From Litorivivens sp041624475 (GTDB lineage: Bacteria; Pseudomonadota; Gammaproteobacteria; Pseudomonadales; Spongiibacteraceae): a stretch of 64,000 nt of DNA. Below, in pieces: positions 1 through 8,116 of this stretch (position 1 is its first letter; each line of letters opens with the position of its first letter). Below the pieces are notes generated by a model. That model did not search any database. It was not told the DNA's origin and saw nothing but the letters and a program-made list of their open reading frames with translations. Location: NCBI RefSeq assembly GCF_041624475.1, contig NZ_JBFJUX010000001.1, forward strand, positions 434,001 through 498,000, in the 5' to 3' direction. The translations under genes and the position numbers were made by a program.

Positions 1-1348
1 GCTCGCAGTTGCCGTGATCGGCGGTAATCAGGCAATCCCCGCCCACTTCCAGCACGGCTTCGGTGACCCGGCGCAGGCTTTCGTCGATCGCCTCGGCGGC
101 CTTGATGGCAGCGTCAAACACACCGGTGTGGCCGACCATGTCGCCGTTGGCGTAGTTCACAATGATCGCGTCGTAGTTGCCGCTTTTGATGGCCTCGACC
201 AGTTTGTCAGTCACTTCCGGTGCGCTCATCTCGGGCTTGAGGTCGTAGGTGGCCACATCCGGTGAGGGCACCAGAATGCGCTCCTCCCCTTCGTACAACT
301 CCTCGCGACCGCCGCTGAAGAAAAAGGTGACGTGTGCATATTTCTCGGTTTCGGCGATGCGCAGCTGGGTCTTACCCTGAGACGCCAACAGCTCGCCAAA
401 GGTGTTGTGCAGGTCGTCATTGGGGAACGCTACGCGGGTGTTCAGGTTGGAGGAATACTCGGTGGTAGCCACAAAATCGGCCAGCTTCGGCGTTGCCTTG
501 CGGGCAAAGCCGTCGAAGTCGGCGTCGGTAAAGGCGCGGGTAATCTCCCGGGCCCGGTCGGCGCGGAAGTTCATAAACAGAATGGCGTCACCGTCGTCGA
601 TTTTTACCGCTTGTTCACCCTCGGGCACGATCAGGGTGGGTTTGACGAATTCGTCGTCTTCATCGCGCTGATAAGCGGCCTGCAGGCCTTCTAGAGCAGA
701 GTTGGCCCGGTAGGGCGCTTCGCCGAGCGTCAGCATGTCATAGGCGGCCTGTACCCGATCCCAGCGATTGTCGCGATCCATGGCGTAGTAACGACCTACC
801 AGGCTGGCGATGCGGCCCTTGCCGAGTTCGGCAAACTTGGCGTCCAGGCGCTGGAGCGAGGCTTCGGCGCTGCGCGGCGGGGTGTCGCGACCGTCGAGAA
901 AGGCGTGGACGTAAACCCTGGTGGCGCCCTGTGCGACCGCCAGCTCGGCGGCGGCGAGAATATGATTTTCGTGGCTGTGCACACCGCCCGGCGACAGCAG
1001 GCCAAAAATGTGCACGGCCTTGTCGTGGCTAACTGCCTGCTCGACAGCATTGACGTAGACATCGTTGCGAAAAAAGTCGCCGTCTTCGATGGCCTTGTCG
1101 ATCTTGGTGATGTTCTGGTACATGATCCGACCTGCGCCGAGGCTCATGTGGCCCACTTCGGAATTGCCCATCTGACCATCGGGGAGGCCGACATCCAGAC
1201 CGGAGCCGGAAATCAGATTGCGGGGCCGCTCCGCCCAGAGTTTGTCCCAGGTGGGCGTGTTGGCGTGGTAGATCGCGTTGTCTTCAGGCGCTTCGCGGTG
1301 GCCCCAGCCATCGAGAATAACCAGTACCATGGGCTTTTTTGCAGTCAT
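1..1348 (-). CDS. gpmI: 2,3-bisphosphoglycerate-independent phosphoglycerate mutase (partial, C-terminus off the left edge)
   Basis: Interconverts 3- and 2-phosphoglycerate in glycolysis and gluconeogenesis; a cytosolic two-manganese enzyme. I read 449 residues from an ATG at 1348. The N-terminus has the metal-binding ILDGWG (Asp13) and the phosphoserine motif GNSEVGH (Ser63). The segment LDGRDTPPRSA and, near the cut end, TADHGN (metal ligands Asp-His) are family hallmarks. The family is usually about 510 residues, so roughly 60 residues lie outside the window. It is divergent from the rhodanese gene at 1492, the same gpmI-yibN-grxC-secB neighbourhood as in E. coli. Confidence 0.96.
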   Translation of the reverse strand, partial: MTAKKPMVLVILDGWGHREAPEDNAIYHANTPTWDKLWAERPRNLISGSGLDVGLPDGQMGNSEVGHMSLGAGRIMYQNITKIDKAIEDGDFFRNDVYVNAVEQAVSHDKAVHIFGLLSPGGVHSHENHILAAAELAVAQGATRVYVHAFLDGRDTPPRSAEASLQRLDAKFAELGKGRIASLVGRYYAMDRDNRWDRVQAAYDMLTLGEAPYRANSALEGLQAAYQRDEDDEFVKPTLIVPEGEQAVKIDDGDAILFMNFRADRAREITRAFTDADFDGFARKATPKLADFVATTEYSSNLNTRVAFPNDDLHNTFGELLASQGKTQLRIAETEKYAHVTFFFSGGREELYEGEERILVPSPDVATYDLKPEMSAPEVTDKLVEAIKSGNYDAIIVNYANGDMVGHTGVFDAAIKAAEAIDESLRRVTEAVLEVGGDCLITADHGNCE

Positions 1349-1451
1349 GTAAGTCCAGTTTGTCACAGTGGTTGCAAGAGGGCGCTTATTGTAGCGGCTC
1401 TTCCGGGCGGTCGCTATGTAGCCAGGTCACGCCATAGCCGCCCGGCTTGTG

Positions 1452-1457
1452 TATAAT
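1452..1457 (+). promoter_or_regulatory. possible -10 box of the rhodanese-grxC operon
   Basis: An exact TATAAT lies 35 bases before the ATG at 1492 in the divergent gpmI/rhodanese gap. No good -35 hexamer is visible at 16-18 bases upstream, so this is only a candidate. Confidence 0.35.
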
Positions 1458-1491
1458 CGCGGCTTTGCCGAATTTGAGGGTTTTACCGGGC

Positions 1492-1908
1492 ATGGAGACT
1501 TTTATTCTCTTTCTGGGGCAGCAGTGGATGCTGGTGGGCGCACTGCTGGTGTGCGTAATGATGCTGGTGTTTCACGATTCCAAGCGCGCCGGGGCGAGCC
1601 TGAGTCCACAGGCGGCGGTCAAGCTGATCAATCAGGAAGACGCGCTGGTGGTGGATTTGCGCGAGGCCAAGGACTTCAAGGCCGGGCATATCGTCAACGC
1701 GATCAATATTCCCTACAACAGCTTCGACAAGCGCAAGGCCGAACTGGCCAAATACAAGGACAAACCCCTGATTCTGGTCTGCCGGCTGGGGCAGCACTCC
1801 GGCGCCATCGGCAAAAAGCTGGCCGCCGACGGCTTCAGCGGTGTGCGCAGGATGAAAGGCGGCATGATGGAATGGCAGGCCCAGCAGCTGCCGTTGGTTA
1901 AGGACTGA
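1492..1908 (+). CDS. rhodanese-like domain protein (YibN family), membrane-anchored
   Basis: A 138-residue protein with one N-terminal membrane helix (about residues 12-27) followed by a single rhodanese domain (about 35-135). The active-site loop is VCRLGQHSG with the catalytic-type Cys97, and the upstream VVDLREAKDFKAGHI is the usual CH2A-like region. Such proteins carry sulfur as a persulfide; the acceptor here is unknown. The start at METFILF is chosen because it begins the membrane helix; an earlier in-frame start at 1447 would add residues without family similarity. It lies 3 bases before grxC, so co-transcription is likely. Confidence 0.88.
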   Translation: METFILFLGQQWMLVGALLVCVMMLVFHDSKRAGASLSPQAAVKLINQEDALVVDLREAKDFKAGHIVNAINIPYNSFDKRKAELAKYKDKPLILVCRLGQHSGAIGKKLAADGFSGVRRMKGGMMEWQAQQLPLVKD

Positions 1909-1911
1909 ACA

Positions 1912-2169
1912 ATGAGCCGTGCAAAGATATACACCACCCGGTTCTGCCCCTACTGTGTCCACGCCAAGCAGGTGTTGAAGAGCAAGGGCGCAGATTTCGA
2001 AGAAATTGCGGTGGATGGCGACCGCGCCATGCGCGCCCGGCTGGTTGAAATGAGCGGTGGCAGCACCACCGTGCCCCAGATCTGGATTGGCGAAACCTAT
2101 GTTGGCGGCTGCGATGAGCTGGTGGCGCTAGATAGAAGTGGTCGGCTCGACGCGATGCTGGCTGGCTGA
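1912..2169 (+). CDS. grxC: glutaredoxin 3
   Basis: An 85-residue dithiol glutaredoxin, the usual length for GrxC. The redox motif CPYC is at residues 12-15, the cis-proline region is TVPQIWIG and the glutathione-binding GGCDEL follows. It would reduce disulfides and glutathionylated proteins in the cytosol using glutathione, which links it to gshB further along this window. It follows the rhodanese gene by 3 bases and precedes secB by 38 bases, as in many gammaproteobacteria. Confidence 0.95.
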   Translation: MSRAKIYTTRFCPYCVHAKQVLKSKGADFEEIAVDGDRAMRARLVEMSGGSTTVPQIWIGETYVGGCDELVALDRSGRLDAMLAG

Positions 2170-2207
2170 ATTAAGACGTTTAACGAGAATACATAATAGG
2201 ATTTTTC

Positions 2208-2678
2208 ATGGCTGACACTCCCCAAACTTTTGCCCTGCAGCGCATTTACCTCAAAGACAGCTCGCTGGAATCACCGGCCAGCCCGATGGTGTTCACCAAG
2301 GCCTGGAAGCCCAAGTTCAAGGTCGACCTGAATACCCGCAGCCAGCATATTGCCGAAAAAAGTCATGAGGTTGTCCTTACGGTGACCCTGACCGCCGAGC
2401 TGGACGACGAAAAAGTCCTGTTGATTGAAGTGCAGCAGGCGGGCCTGTTTGCCATCGAAGGCATTGAAGGCGACAACCTGAAGCAGGTGCTGGGCATTGC
2501 CTGCCCCAATCTGCTCTTTCCCTATGCGCGCGAAGCGGTGGATTCTCTGGCCCTGAAAGGCGGCTTCCCGGCGGTGGGTCTGCAGCCGGTCAATTTTGAA
2601 GCCCTGTTCCGCGAGGCGCAGAAACAGGCCCAGGCTCAAGCCCAAACAGCGCCCGCTGCCTCAGACGCCAAGCACTGA
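2208..2678 (+). CDS. secB: protein-export chaperone SecB
   Basis: A 156-residue SecB. It keeps preproteins unfolded and delivers them to SecA. Recognisable segments are FALQRIYLKDSSLESP near the N-terminus, FKVDLNTRS in the middle and ACPNLLFPYAREAVDSL in the third quarter; the tail is a flexible Gln/Ala-rich stretch. It is preceded by an AT-rich 38-base gap after grxC, so it may also have its own promoter. In E. coli secB is followed by gpsA; here the next gene is trmL on the opposite strand. Confidence 0.96.
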   Translation: MADTPQTFALQRIYLKDSSLESPASPMVFTKAWKPKFKVDLNTRSQHIAEKSHEVVLTVTLTAELDDEKVLLIEVQQAGLFAIEGIEGDNLKQVLGIACPNLLFPYAREAVDSLALKGGFPAVGLQPVNFEALFREAQKQAQAQAQTAPAASDAKH

Positions 2679-2709
2679 AAAAGCGGCGCTGGCTTCACTC
2701 AGGCGCCGC
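2678..2709 (-). terminator. intrinsic terminator of trmL, overlapping its last codons
   Basis: Read on the minus strand, GCGGCGC and GCGCCGC arms (2703-2709 and 2683-2689) form a 7-bp GC stem, followed directly by five T residues. The hairpin includes the trmL stop codon and ends at the secB stop codon. Confidence 0.65.
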
Positions 2710-3163
2710 CCTCGAAATCCAGCTGTCGCCAGGCTTCATAGATAAAGATGCTGACGGCGTTGGACAGATTCAGGCTGCGGCTATCACTGCGCATGGGTAG
2801 CCGCAGAATCTGCTGCGTATCAAGCGCCGCCAGAAAGTCAGGCGGCAGGCCCCGGCTTTCCGGGCCAAACACCAGACAATCCCCCTTTTTGAATGCGGCT
2901 TCGCTGTGAAATCGCTGGCCCTTGGTTGAGCAGGCGAACACCCGCTGCGGCCTTTCGCTTTGCAGATACTCCTCCCAGTCGGTGTGGGTTTTGACTTGCG
3001 CCCACTCGTGGTAATCCAGCCCGGCTCGGCGCAGGCGTTTGTCGTCGAGCACAAAACCCAGTGGCTTAATCAGATGCAGGCGCATGCCGGTGTTGGCGCA
3101 GAGGCGGATGATATTGCCGGTGTTGGGAGGTATTTCAGGCTGATACAGCACGATGTCGAGCAT
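2699..3163 (-). CDS. trmL: tRNA (cytidine(34)-2'-O)-methyltransferase TrmL
   Basis: A 154-residue SPOUT-class methyltransferase that 2'-O-methylates the wobble base of certain leucine tRNAs using S-adenosylmethionine. Motifs seen are PNTGNIIRLC near residue 13, LVFGPESRGLP and the knot-forming C-terminal RSLNLSNAVSIFIYEAWRQ. The length matches E. coli TrmL (YibK). Its ATG overlaps the stop of yggS by one base (TGATG), so the two are translationally coupled. The transcript probably ends at the hairpin over its stop codon. Confidence 0.94.
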   Translation of the reverse strand: MLDIVLYQPEIPPNTGNIIRLCANTGMRLHLIKPLGFVLDDKRLRRAGLDYHEWAQVKTHTDWEEYLQSERPQRVFACSTKGQRFHSEAAFKKGDCLVFGPESRGLPPDFLAALDTQQILRLPMRSDSRSLNLSNAVSIFIYEAWRQLDFEGGA

Positions 3164-3855
3164 CAGTCGCGGGCTCCAAAGATCTCGGTACCGATGCGGA
3201 CAATGGTTGCGCCTTCGGCGATGGCGGCTGGGAAATCCCGTGACATGCCCATCGACAGGGTATCCATTTCCGGGTATTTCGCTGCCAGCTGTTCAAAACA
3301 GGTGCGTACTCTGGCAAAGACGGCGCGCTGCTCACTGAAGTCGTCGCGCGGGGCGGGAATGGCCATCAGACCGCGCAACTCAATATTGGGCAGGGCGGCG
3401 ACGGCGGCAGCCAGTGCCTCCAGTTGTTCAGGCTGTGCCCCGGCCTTTTGCGGCTCGCGATCAATGTTGACCTGCAGGCAGACGTTCAGCGGGGGCCGTT
3501 CGGCCGGCCGCTGACGACTGAGTCGTTGCGCAAGCTTTAAGCGATCCACGGTGTGCACCCAGTCAAACTGTTCGGCGACGGTGCGGCTTTTGTTGGACTG
3601 GATCGGGCCGATGCAATGCCAGCAGATGGGCTCGCCAGCCAGTTCACGCTGTTTGCTGTCCGCTTCCTGGATATAGTTTTCACCGATGTCAGTAATGCCA
3701 CTCGCTAAAGCGGCGCGAATGGCGGCCGCCGGGCGGGTTTTGCTGACCGCCATCAGGCGCACAGACTGTGGGCTGCGTCCGCTTTCTTGTGCGCAGGTGC
3801 GGATACGCTGTAACAGCTCTGCTATATTGCCCTTAATGGAAGCTTCGTCGATCAT
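3163..3855 (-). CDS. yggS: YggS-family pyridoxal-5'-phosphate homeostasis protein
   Basis: A 230-residue, single-domain alanine-racemase-like barrel that binds PLP and buffers its level. The PLP lysine lies in LMAVSKTRPA; the phosphate-binding SMGMSRDFPAAIAEGATIVRIG is at the C-terminus, and HCIGPIQSNK is characteristic. I chose the ATG at 3855 (MIDEASIKGNIAELLQRI); an upstream in-frame start at 3915 adds 20 unconserved residues. It is divergent from pilT, the same arrangement as in Pseudomonas aeruginosa. Confidence 0.94.
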   Translation of the reverse strand: MIDEASIKGNIAELLQRIRTCAQESGRSPQSVRLMAVSKTRPAAAIRAALASGITDIGENYIQEADSKQRELAGEPICWHCIGPIQSNKSRTVAEQFDWVHTVDRLKLAQRLSRQRPAERPPLNVCLQVNIDREPQKAGAQPEQLEALAAAVAALPNIELRGLMAIPAPRDDFSEQRAVFARVRTCFEQLAAKYPEMDTLSMGMSRDFPAAIAEGATIVRIGTEIFGARD

Positions 3856-3977
3856 TGGGTTCCGTTCTGTTAAGAGGGCTGGTGAACGTGGGTGAATAAC
3901 AGCCGCGCCAGCCAATCACGATTCAGGTGTATAACAATAGCAGGCTAACAAGCCTGCGCTCTGCCGTAGGGAAAGTC

Positions 3978-5012
3978 ATGGATATTACAGAATTACTGGC
4001 CTTCAGCGCCAAGCAAAACGCGTCGGACTTGCACCTTTCCGCTGGATTGCCCCCCATGATCCGGGTAGACGGAGATGTGCGCCGCATTAACTTGCCGCCG
4101 CTGGAGCACAAGGATGTTCACGGTCTGATCTACGAGATCATGAGTGACAAGCAGCGCCGTGACTTTGAGGAGTTTCTGGAGACCGACTTCTCCTTTGAGG
4201 TGCCGGGGGTTGCGCGCTTCCGGGTAAATGCCTTCAACCAGAATCGCGGTGCCGGCGCCGTATTTAGAACCATCCCCTCCAAAGTGCTGACCATGGACGA
4301 GCTGGGGATGGGCGATGTGTTCAAGAAAATCTCAAGCTATGCGCGCGGTATTGTGCTGGTGACGGGGCCGACCGGCTCCGGTAAGTCGACCACACTGGCG
4401 GCGATGATGGACTACATCAATGACAATCGTTTTGAGCACATTCTCACCATCGAAGACCCTATCGAATTTGTGCACGAGTCTAAAAAATGCCTGATCAACC
4501 AGCGTGAGGTACACCGCGACACCCACGGCTTCAACGAGGCGCTGCGCTCGGCCTTGCGGGAAGACCCGGACATCATCCTGGTGGGCGAGATGCGAGATCT
4601 GGAAACCATTCGTCTGGCCCTGACGGCGGCTGAAACCGGGCACCTTGTCTTTGGCACCCTGCACACCACCTCGGCGGCAAAAACCATTGACCGGGTGGTG
4701 GATGTATTCCCCGCCGAGGAAAAATCCATTGTGCGCTCCATGCTGTCGGAATCCCTGCAGGCGGTTATTTCCCAGACCCTGCTCAAGAAGCAGGGTGGCG
4801 GTCGGGTGGCGGCCCACGAAATTATGCTGGGTACCGCGGCGATTCGTAACCTGATTCGCGAAGACAAGGTGGCACAGATGTACTCGTCGATTCAGACCGG
4901 CGGTGATTTGGGTATGCAGACCATGGATCAGTGCCTGGAAGGCCTGCTGCAGCGCAAGATCATCACACGCGATGCGGCGAAATCGAAAGCGCGCTTCCCC
5001 GAAAACTTCTGA
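3978..5012 (+). CDS. pilT: type IV pilus retraction ATPase PilT
   Basis: A 344-residue secretion-ATPase family protein, exactly the normal PilT length, driving pilus depolymerisation and twitching. The Walker A GPTGSGKST starts at residue 130 (Lys136). The Asp box has ILTIEDPIEF, Walker B is ILVGEMRD, the His box GHLVFGTLHT follows, and the C-terminus carries the PilT signature AIRNLIRE. The start MDITELL is supported by length and alignment; an in-frame upstream start at 3927 overlaps the promoter region. pilU follows 21 bases later. Confidence 0.97.
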   Translation: MDITELLAFSAKQNASDLHLSAGLPPMIRVDGDVRRINLPPLEHKDVHGLIYEIMSDKQRRDFEEFLETDFSFEVPGVARFRVNAFNQNRGAGAVFRTIPSKVLTMDELGMGDVFKKISSYARGIVLVTGPTGSGKSTTLAAMMDYINDNRFEHILTIEDPIEFVHESKKCLINQREVHRDTHGFNEALRSALREDPDIILVGEMRDLETIRLALTAAETGHLVFGTLHTTSAAKTIDRVVDVFPAEEKSIVRSMLSESLQAVISQTLLKKQGGGRVAAHEIMLGTAAIRNLIREDKVAQMYSSIQTGGDLGMQTMDQCLEGLLQRKIITRDAAKSKARFPENF

Positions 5013-5033
5013 TCTGATCGCTGAGGAACTACC

Positions 5034-6188
5034 GTGGCCATCGACAAAATGCTCAAGATCATGTCTGACAAAGGTGCGTCAGACCTGTTCATCACGGCGG
5101 GCGTGCCGCCGTCAATCAAACTGCACGGCAAAATGACGCCGATTTCTACCCAGTCGCTGTCGCCGGATCAGGCTCGGGAGCTCGTGCTAGGGGTGATGAA
5201 TGAGGGGCAGCGGCGGGAGTTTTCCGAGCGCCGAGAGTGCAACTTTGCCATCAGCGCACGTGGCGTTGGTCGCTTTCGGGTGAGTGCCTTTCAGCAGCGC
5301 AACTTTGCCGGCATGGTGCTGCGACGGATCGAGACCAAAATTCCCGAGGTGGATGATTTGGGGCTGCCGGAAGTCGTCAAGGATCTGGCGATGACCAAGC
5401 GCGGCCTGATTATTTTTGTCGGCGCGACCGGTACCGGTAAGTCGACGTCGCTGGCGGCGATGATCGGCCACCGAAATCGCAATTCGAAGGGGCATATAAT
5501 CTCGATTGAGGATCCGATCGAATTTATTCACAAGCACGAGGGCTGTATCGTCACCCAGCGCGAAGTGGGTATTGATACCGAGTCCTTTGAGGTGGCCTTG
5601 AAAAACACCTTAAGGCAGGCGCCGGATGTAATTCTGATTGGCGAGGTGCGCACCCGGGAAACCATGGAGCATGCGCTGGCCTTTGCCGAAACCGGCCATC
5701 TTTGTCTCTGCACCCTGCACGCCAACAATGCTAACCAGGCGCTGGACCGTATTCTGCACTTTTTCCCGGCCGAGCGGCATGGCCAGCTGTGGATGGACTT
5801 ATCTCTTAACCTGAAGGCGATGATCGCCCAGCAGCTGATCCCGACACCGGATGGCGAAGGTCGTCGCGCCTGTATCGAGGTTTTGCTGAATACGCCGCTG
5901 GCGTCCGACCTGATTCGCAAGGGCGAAGTCCATGAGCTGAAGAGCCTGATGGCGCGCTCTACCGAGCAGGGGATGCAGACCTTCGATCAGGCCCTGTTTG
6001 AACTCTACAAGGAAGGGCAGATTACCTACCAGGATGCACTGGCCCACGCTGACTCACCCAATGACCTGCGTCTGATGATCAAGATGGGAGGGGCCGATGC
6101 CGAGGATCTCGATGAGATGTCGAACAAGCTGACCATGGTGGACGATGACGACGGCCCCGCTGGTCACGGCGGCATGCGTCGCCGCTAG
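5034..6188 (+). CDS. pilU: type IV pilus retraction ATPase PilU
   Basis: A 384-residue PilT paralogue that assists PilT in forceful retraction. Walker A GATGTGKST is at 130-138, followed by IISIEDPIEF, ILIGEVRTRETM and GHLCLCTLHA. The C-terminal tail of about 40 residues, ending in an acidic Asp-rich stretch and GGMRRR, is typical of PilU rather than PilT. The start is GTG at 5034, giving MAIDKMLKIM. It ends two bases from the convergent ruvX stop, leaving no intergenic terminator. Confidence 0.96.
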   Translation: MAIDKMLKIMSDKGASDLFITAGVPPSIKLHGKMTPISTQSLSPDQARELVLGVMNEGQRREFSERRECNFAISARGVGRFRVSAFQQRNFAGMVLRRIETKIPEVDDLGLPEVVKDLAMTKRGLIIFVGATGTGKSTSLAAMIGHRNRNSKGHIISIEDPIEFIHKHEGCIVTQREVGIDTESFEVALKNTLRQAPDVILIGEVRTRETMEHALAFAETGHLCLCTLHANNANQALDRILHFFPAERHGQLWMDLSLNLKAMIAQQLIPTPDGEGRRACIEVLLNTPLASDLIRKGEVHELKSLMARSTEQGMQTFDQALFELYKEGQITYQDALAHADSPNDLRLMIKMGGADAEDLDEMSNKLTMVDDDDGPAGHGGMRRR

Positions 6189-6190
6189 AT

Positions 6191-6610
6191 TCAGCCCTGA
6201 CTGCGCAGCCAGGATTCCAGAATCAGTTGCGCGCTGAGGCTGTCGACGCCCTCGCGCTTGAACTGTTTGCTGTGGCGCTGTTCCAGAATTTCTCCCTTGG
6301 CTTCAAAGGAGCTCAGGCGCTCATCCCAGTGAACAACCGGCAGGCCAAAGCGGCCGTGAATGCGGTTGGCGAACTTGCGGGCGCGGGCGCTGAGCTCCGA
6401 TTCGCTGTCATCCATGTTTAATGGCAGGCCGACCACCACGGTCGCCGGCTTCCATTCTTCCAGCAGCTTGCCCAGTTCGTCCCAGTCGGGAATGCCGTCG
6501 CGGGCCCGCAGTGCCGGCAGCGGCGTAGCGGTGCCGGTCAGGGTCTGGCCCGCGGCGCAGCCAATCCAGCGCGTGCCAAAATCAAAGGCGATTACCGTTT
6601 GAGTCTTCAC
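6191..6610 (-). CDS. ruvX: putative pre-16S rRNA nuclease / Holliday junction resolvase RuvX (YqgF)
   Basis: A 139-residue RNase H-fold protein of the YqgF family, implicated in 5' processing of 16S rRNA. The N-terminal metal aspartate is in AFDFGTRWIG (Asp10), followed by the conserved VVGLPLNMDDSES, DERLSSFEAK and the final D in GVDSLSAQLILE. The ATG overlaps the yqgE stop by 4 bases, so the pair is coupled. The order gshB-yqgE-ruvX next to pilT is conserved from E. coli to Pseudomonas. Confidence 0.94.
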   Translation of the reverse strand: MKTQTVIAFDFGTRWIGCAAGQTLTGTATPLPALRARDGIPDWDELGKLLEEWKPATVVVGLPLNMDDSESELSARARKFANRIHGRFGLPVVHWDERLSSFEAKGEILEQRHSKQFKREGVDSLSAQLILESWLRSQG

Positions 6611-7176
6611 GCGTGTCCGCTGTAGGGCGCCAGTTGGCCGAGATCGATACCCAGCTTCATCAGGGCTGCGTCCAGCTTTTTATGGTGGGGCGTGTCAAAC
6701 AACAGGCCGGGGTCGGCGGGCACGGTGAGCCAGACATTCTCTTCCAGTTCGTCCTCCAGCTGGCCGGGGGCCCAGCCGGCATAACCCAGTGCAATCAGTA
6801 CGCGGCTGGGGCCGCTGCCACCGGCAATGTCGGTGAGGATGTCGGCGGAGGTGGTCAGCAGAATATCGCTGCTGAGCTCGATGGAGTCCTGCCAGCGTCG
6901 CTGCGGGTCGTTGCCGTGCAGCACGAAGCCGCGCTCGGTGTGCAGTGGGCCGCCGGCCAATACCGGCTCTTTGCGCGGGTGGCTGCTGTTGGCCAGTGAC
7001 AGTTGCGCCAGAATTTCGTCGACCCTTACGTCCATGGGGTGGTTGATTACCAGTCCCATGGCACCGTCGCAATCATGCTCACATATGTAGGTCACACTGC
7101 CGGCAAAAAAGCCGCCTACCAACTGCGGGGTGGCCAGCAGCAGGTGATTTTTGAGACTGTCGAGGTTTGGGCTCAT
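6607..7176 (-). CDS. yqgE: YqgE/AlgH family (UPF0301) protein
   Basis: A 189-residue UPF0301 protein. Family hallmarks are LLATPQLVGGFFAGSVTYICEH near the start and the later VLIALGYAGWAPGQLE. Its biochemical role is not established; the Pseudomonas name AlgH comes from an alginate phenotype. I start at MSPNLDSLKNHLLLA (7176), where family similarity begins; an in-frame start at 7230 adds 18 residues. It overlaps ruvX and follows the TonB-like gene, forming a minus-strand run with gshB. Confidence 0.92.
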   Translation of the reverse strand: MSPNLDSLKNHLLLATPQLVGGFFAGSVTYICEHDCDGAMGLVINHPMDVRVDEILAQLSLANSSHPRKEPVLAGGPLHTERGFVLHGNDPQRRWQDSIELSSDILLTTSADILTDIAGGSGPSRVLIALGYAGWAPGQLEDELEENVWLTVPADPGLLFDTPHHKKLDAALMKLGIDLGQLAPYSGHA

Positions 7177-7237
7177 AGTTGTGATTATGAGCCTGTGCTC
7201 GCGGAACACAAGGCTCATATTCTCACACACGCACCGA

Positions 7238-8107
7238 TCAGCTCTCCGAGGTCAGTGTGCTCTGCTCAAAGCGCCAGGTGCGGATGATTTCCAGTACATC
7301 CACTTCCCTTCTCAGGTCGGCCGGGAAAGGAGCGAAGGGGGAGGCGAGGCGGACAATGCGCAGGGCAGCGCTGTCCAGCAGCGGGTGGCCGGATTTCTGC
7401 AGAATTTCAATTTCCTTCACGCTGCCGTCGGGGTAGAGGGAGACCATCAGGCGCAGCGAACCTTCGAGCCCGAGCCGTTTGGCCTGCTCGGGGTAGTTGT
7501 TGTTGCCGATGGTTTCCACCTCGGTGCGCCAGTTGTGCAGGTACTCGGCCTCAATTGCGCGCTTGGTCGAGGAGGAGGTCAGAGTGCGCACCCGGGGGCG
7601 TTTAGCGTAAGCCTGGCGCTGCAGGTCGAGTTTCGCCTGCAGGCTGGCGATCTCGCGGCTCAGCCGGGTGCTTTCGGCGGGGCCGTCGATAATTTCCGGT
7701 ACCTGCTCCTTCTCTTTGTCGGCCTGGGCTGTCTGCTGCTCGGCCTGGGCGCTGGTGCTGAGCAGTTTCTGGTTGTCAGCTGCCAGTTTGCGCTTGGCCA
7801 GGGTTAGGGTTTCCGGCGAAGAGTGCAGGGTGTCGCGCATGGGCCGCTGCTTGTCGGTGGTGAGCAGGGCCTTCTCTTCCAGTGTGCCGCTGCCCTGCTG
7901 ATCCTGCTGGGCGAGAAAGTCGGCGTCGGGGTTGGGCTCGGACTTGTGTTTGGCGAGGGTGATCTCCAGGCGCGGGGCCGAGCGCTGGCGCAGTTCCTCG
8001 GTGAAACCGACGCCGAGTATGACGGACGCATGCAGGGCGGCCGCCAGGCAGAAGAAAAACCCGAGCTTGTCAGTTGGGGTGGGGGCAGTTTCTGCCACGG
8101 CACTCAT
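7238..8107 (-). CDS. tonB3: TonB-family energy transducer (TonB3-like)
   Basis: A 289-residue protein with a short cytosolic N-terminus, one inner-membrane helix (about 15-37), a long charged Gln/Glu/Lys-rich periplasmic region predicted as coiled coil (about 95-180), and a C-terminal TonB domain containing NYPEQAKRLGLEGSLRL and PDGSVKEIEILQKSGHPLLDSAA. It lacks the Pro-Lys/Pro-Glu spacer of classical TonB. Its place between yqgE and gshB, just before pilG, matches PA0406 (tonB3) of P. aeruginosa, which is linked to twitching motility. Assignment to that orthologue is by synteny and architecture. Confidence 0.82.
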   Translation of the reverse strand: MSAVAETAPTPTDKLGFFFCLAAALHASVILGVGFTEELRQRSAPRLEITLAKHKSEPNPDADFLAQQDQQGSGTLEEKALLTTDKQRPMRDTLHSSPETLTLAKRKLAADNQKLLSTSAQAEQQTAQADKEKEQVPEIIDGPAESTRLSREIASLQAKLDLQRQAYAKRPRVRTLTSSSTKRAIEAEYLHNWRTEVETIGNNNYPEQAKRLGLEGSLRLMVSLYPDGSVKEIEILQKSGHPLLDSAALRIVRLASPFAPFPADLRREVDVLEIIRTWRFEQSTLTSES

Positions 8108-8116
8108 CTTATTGCT

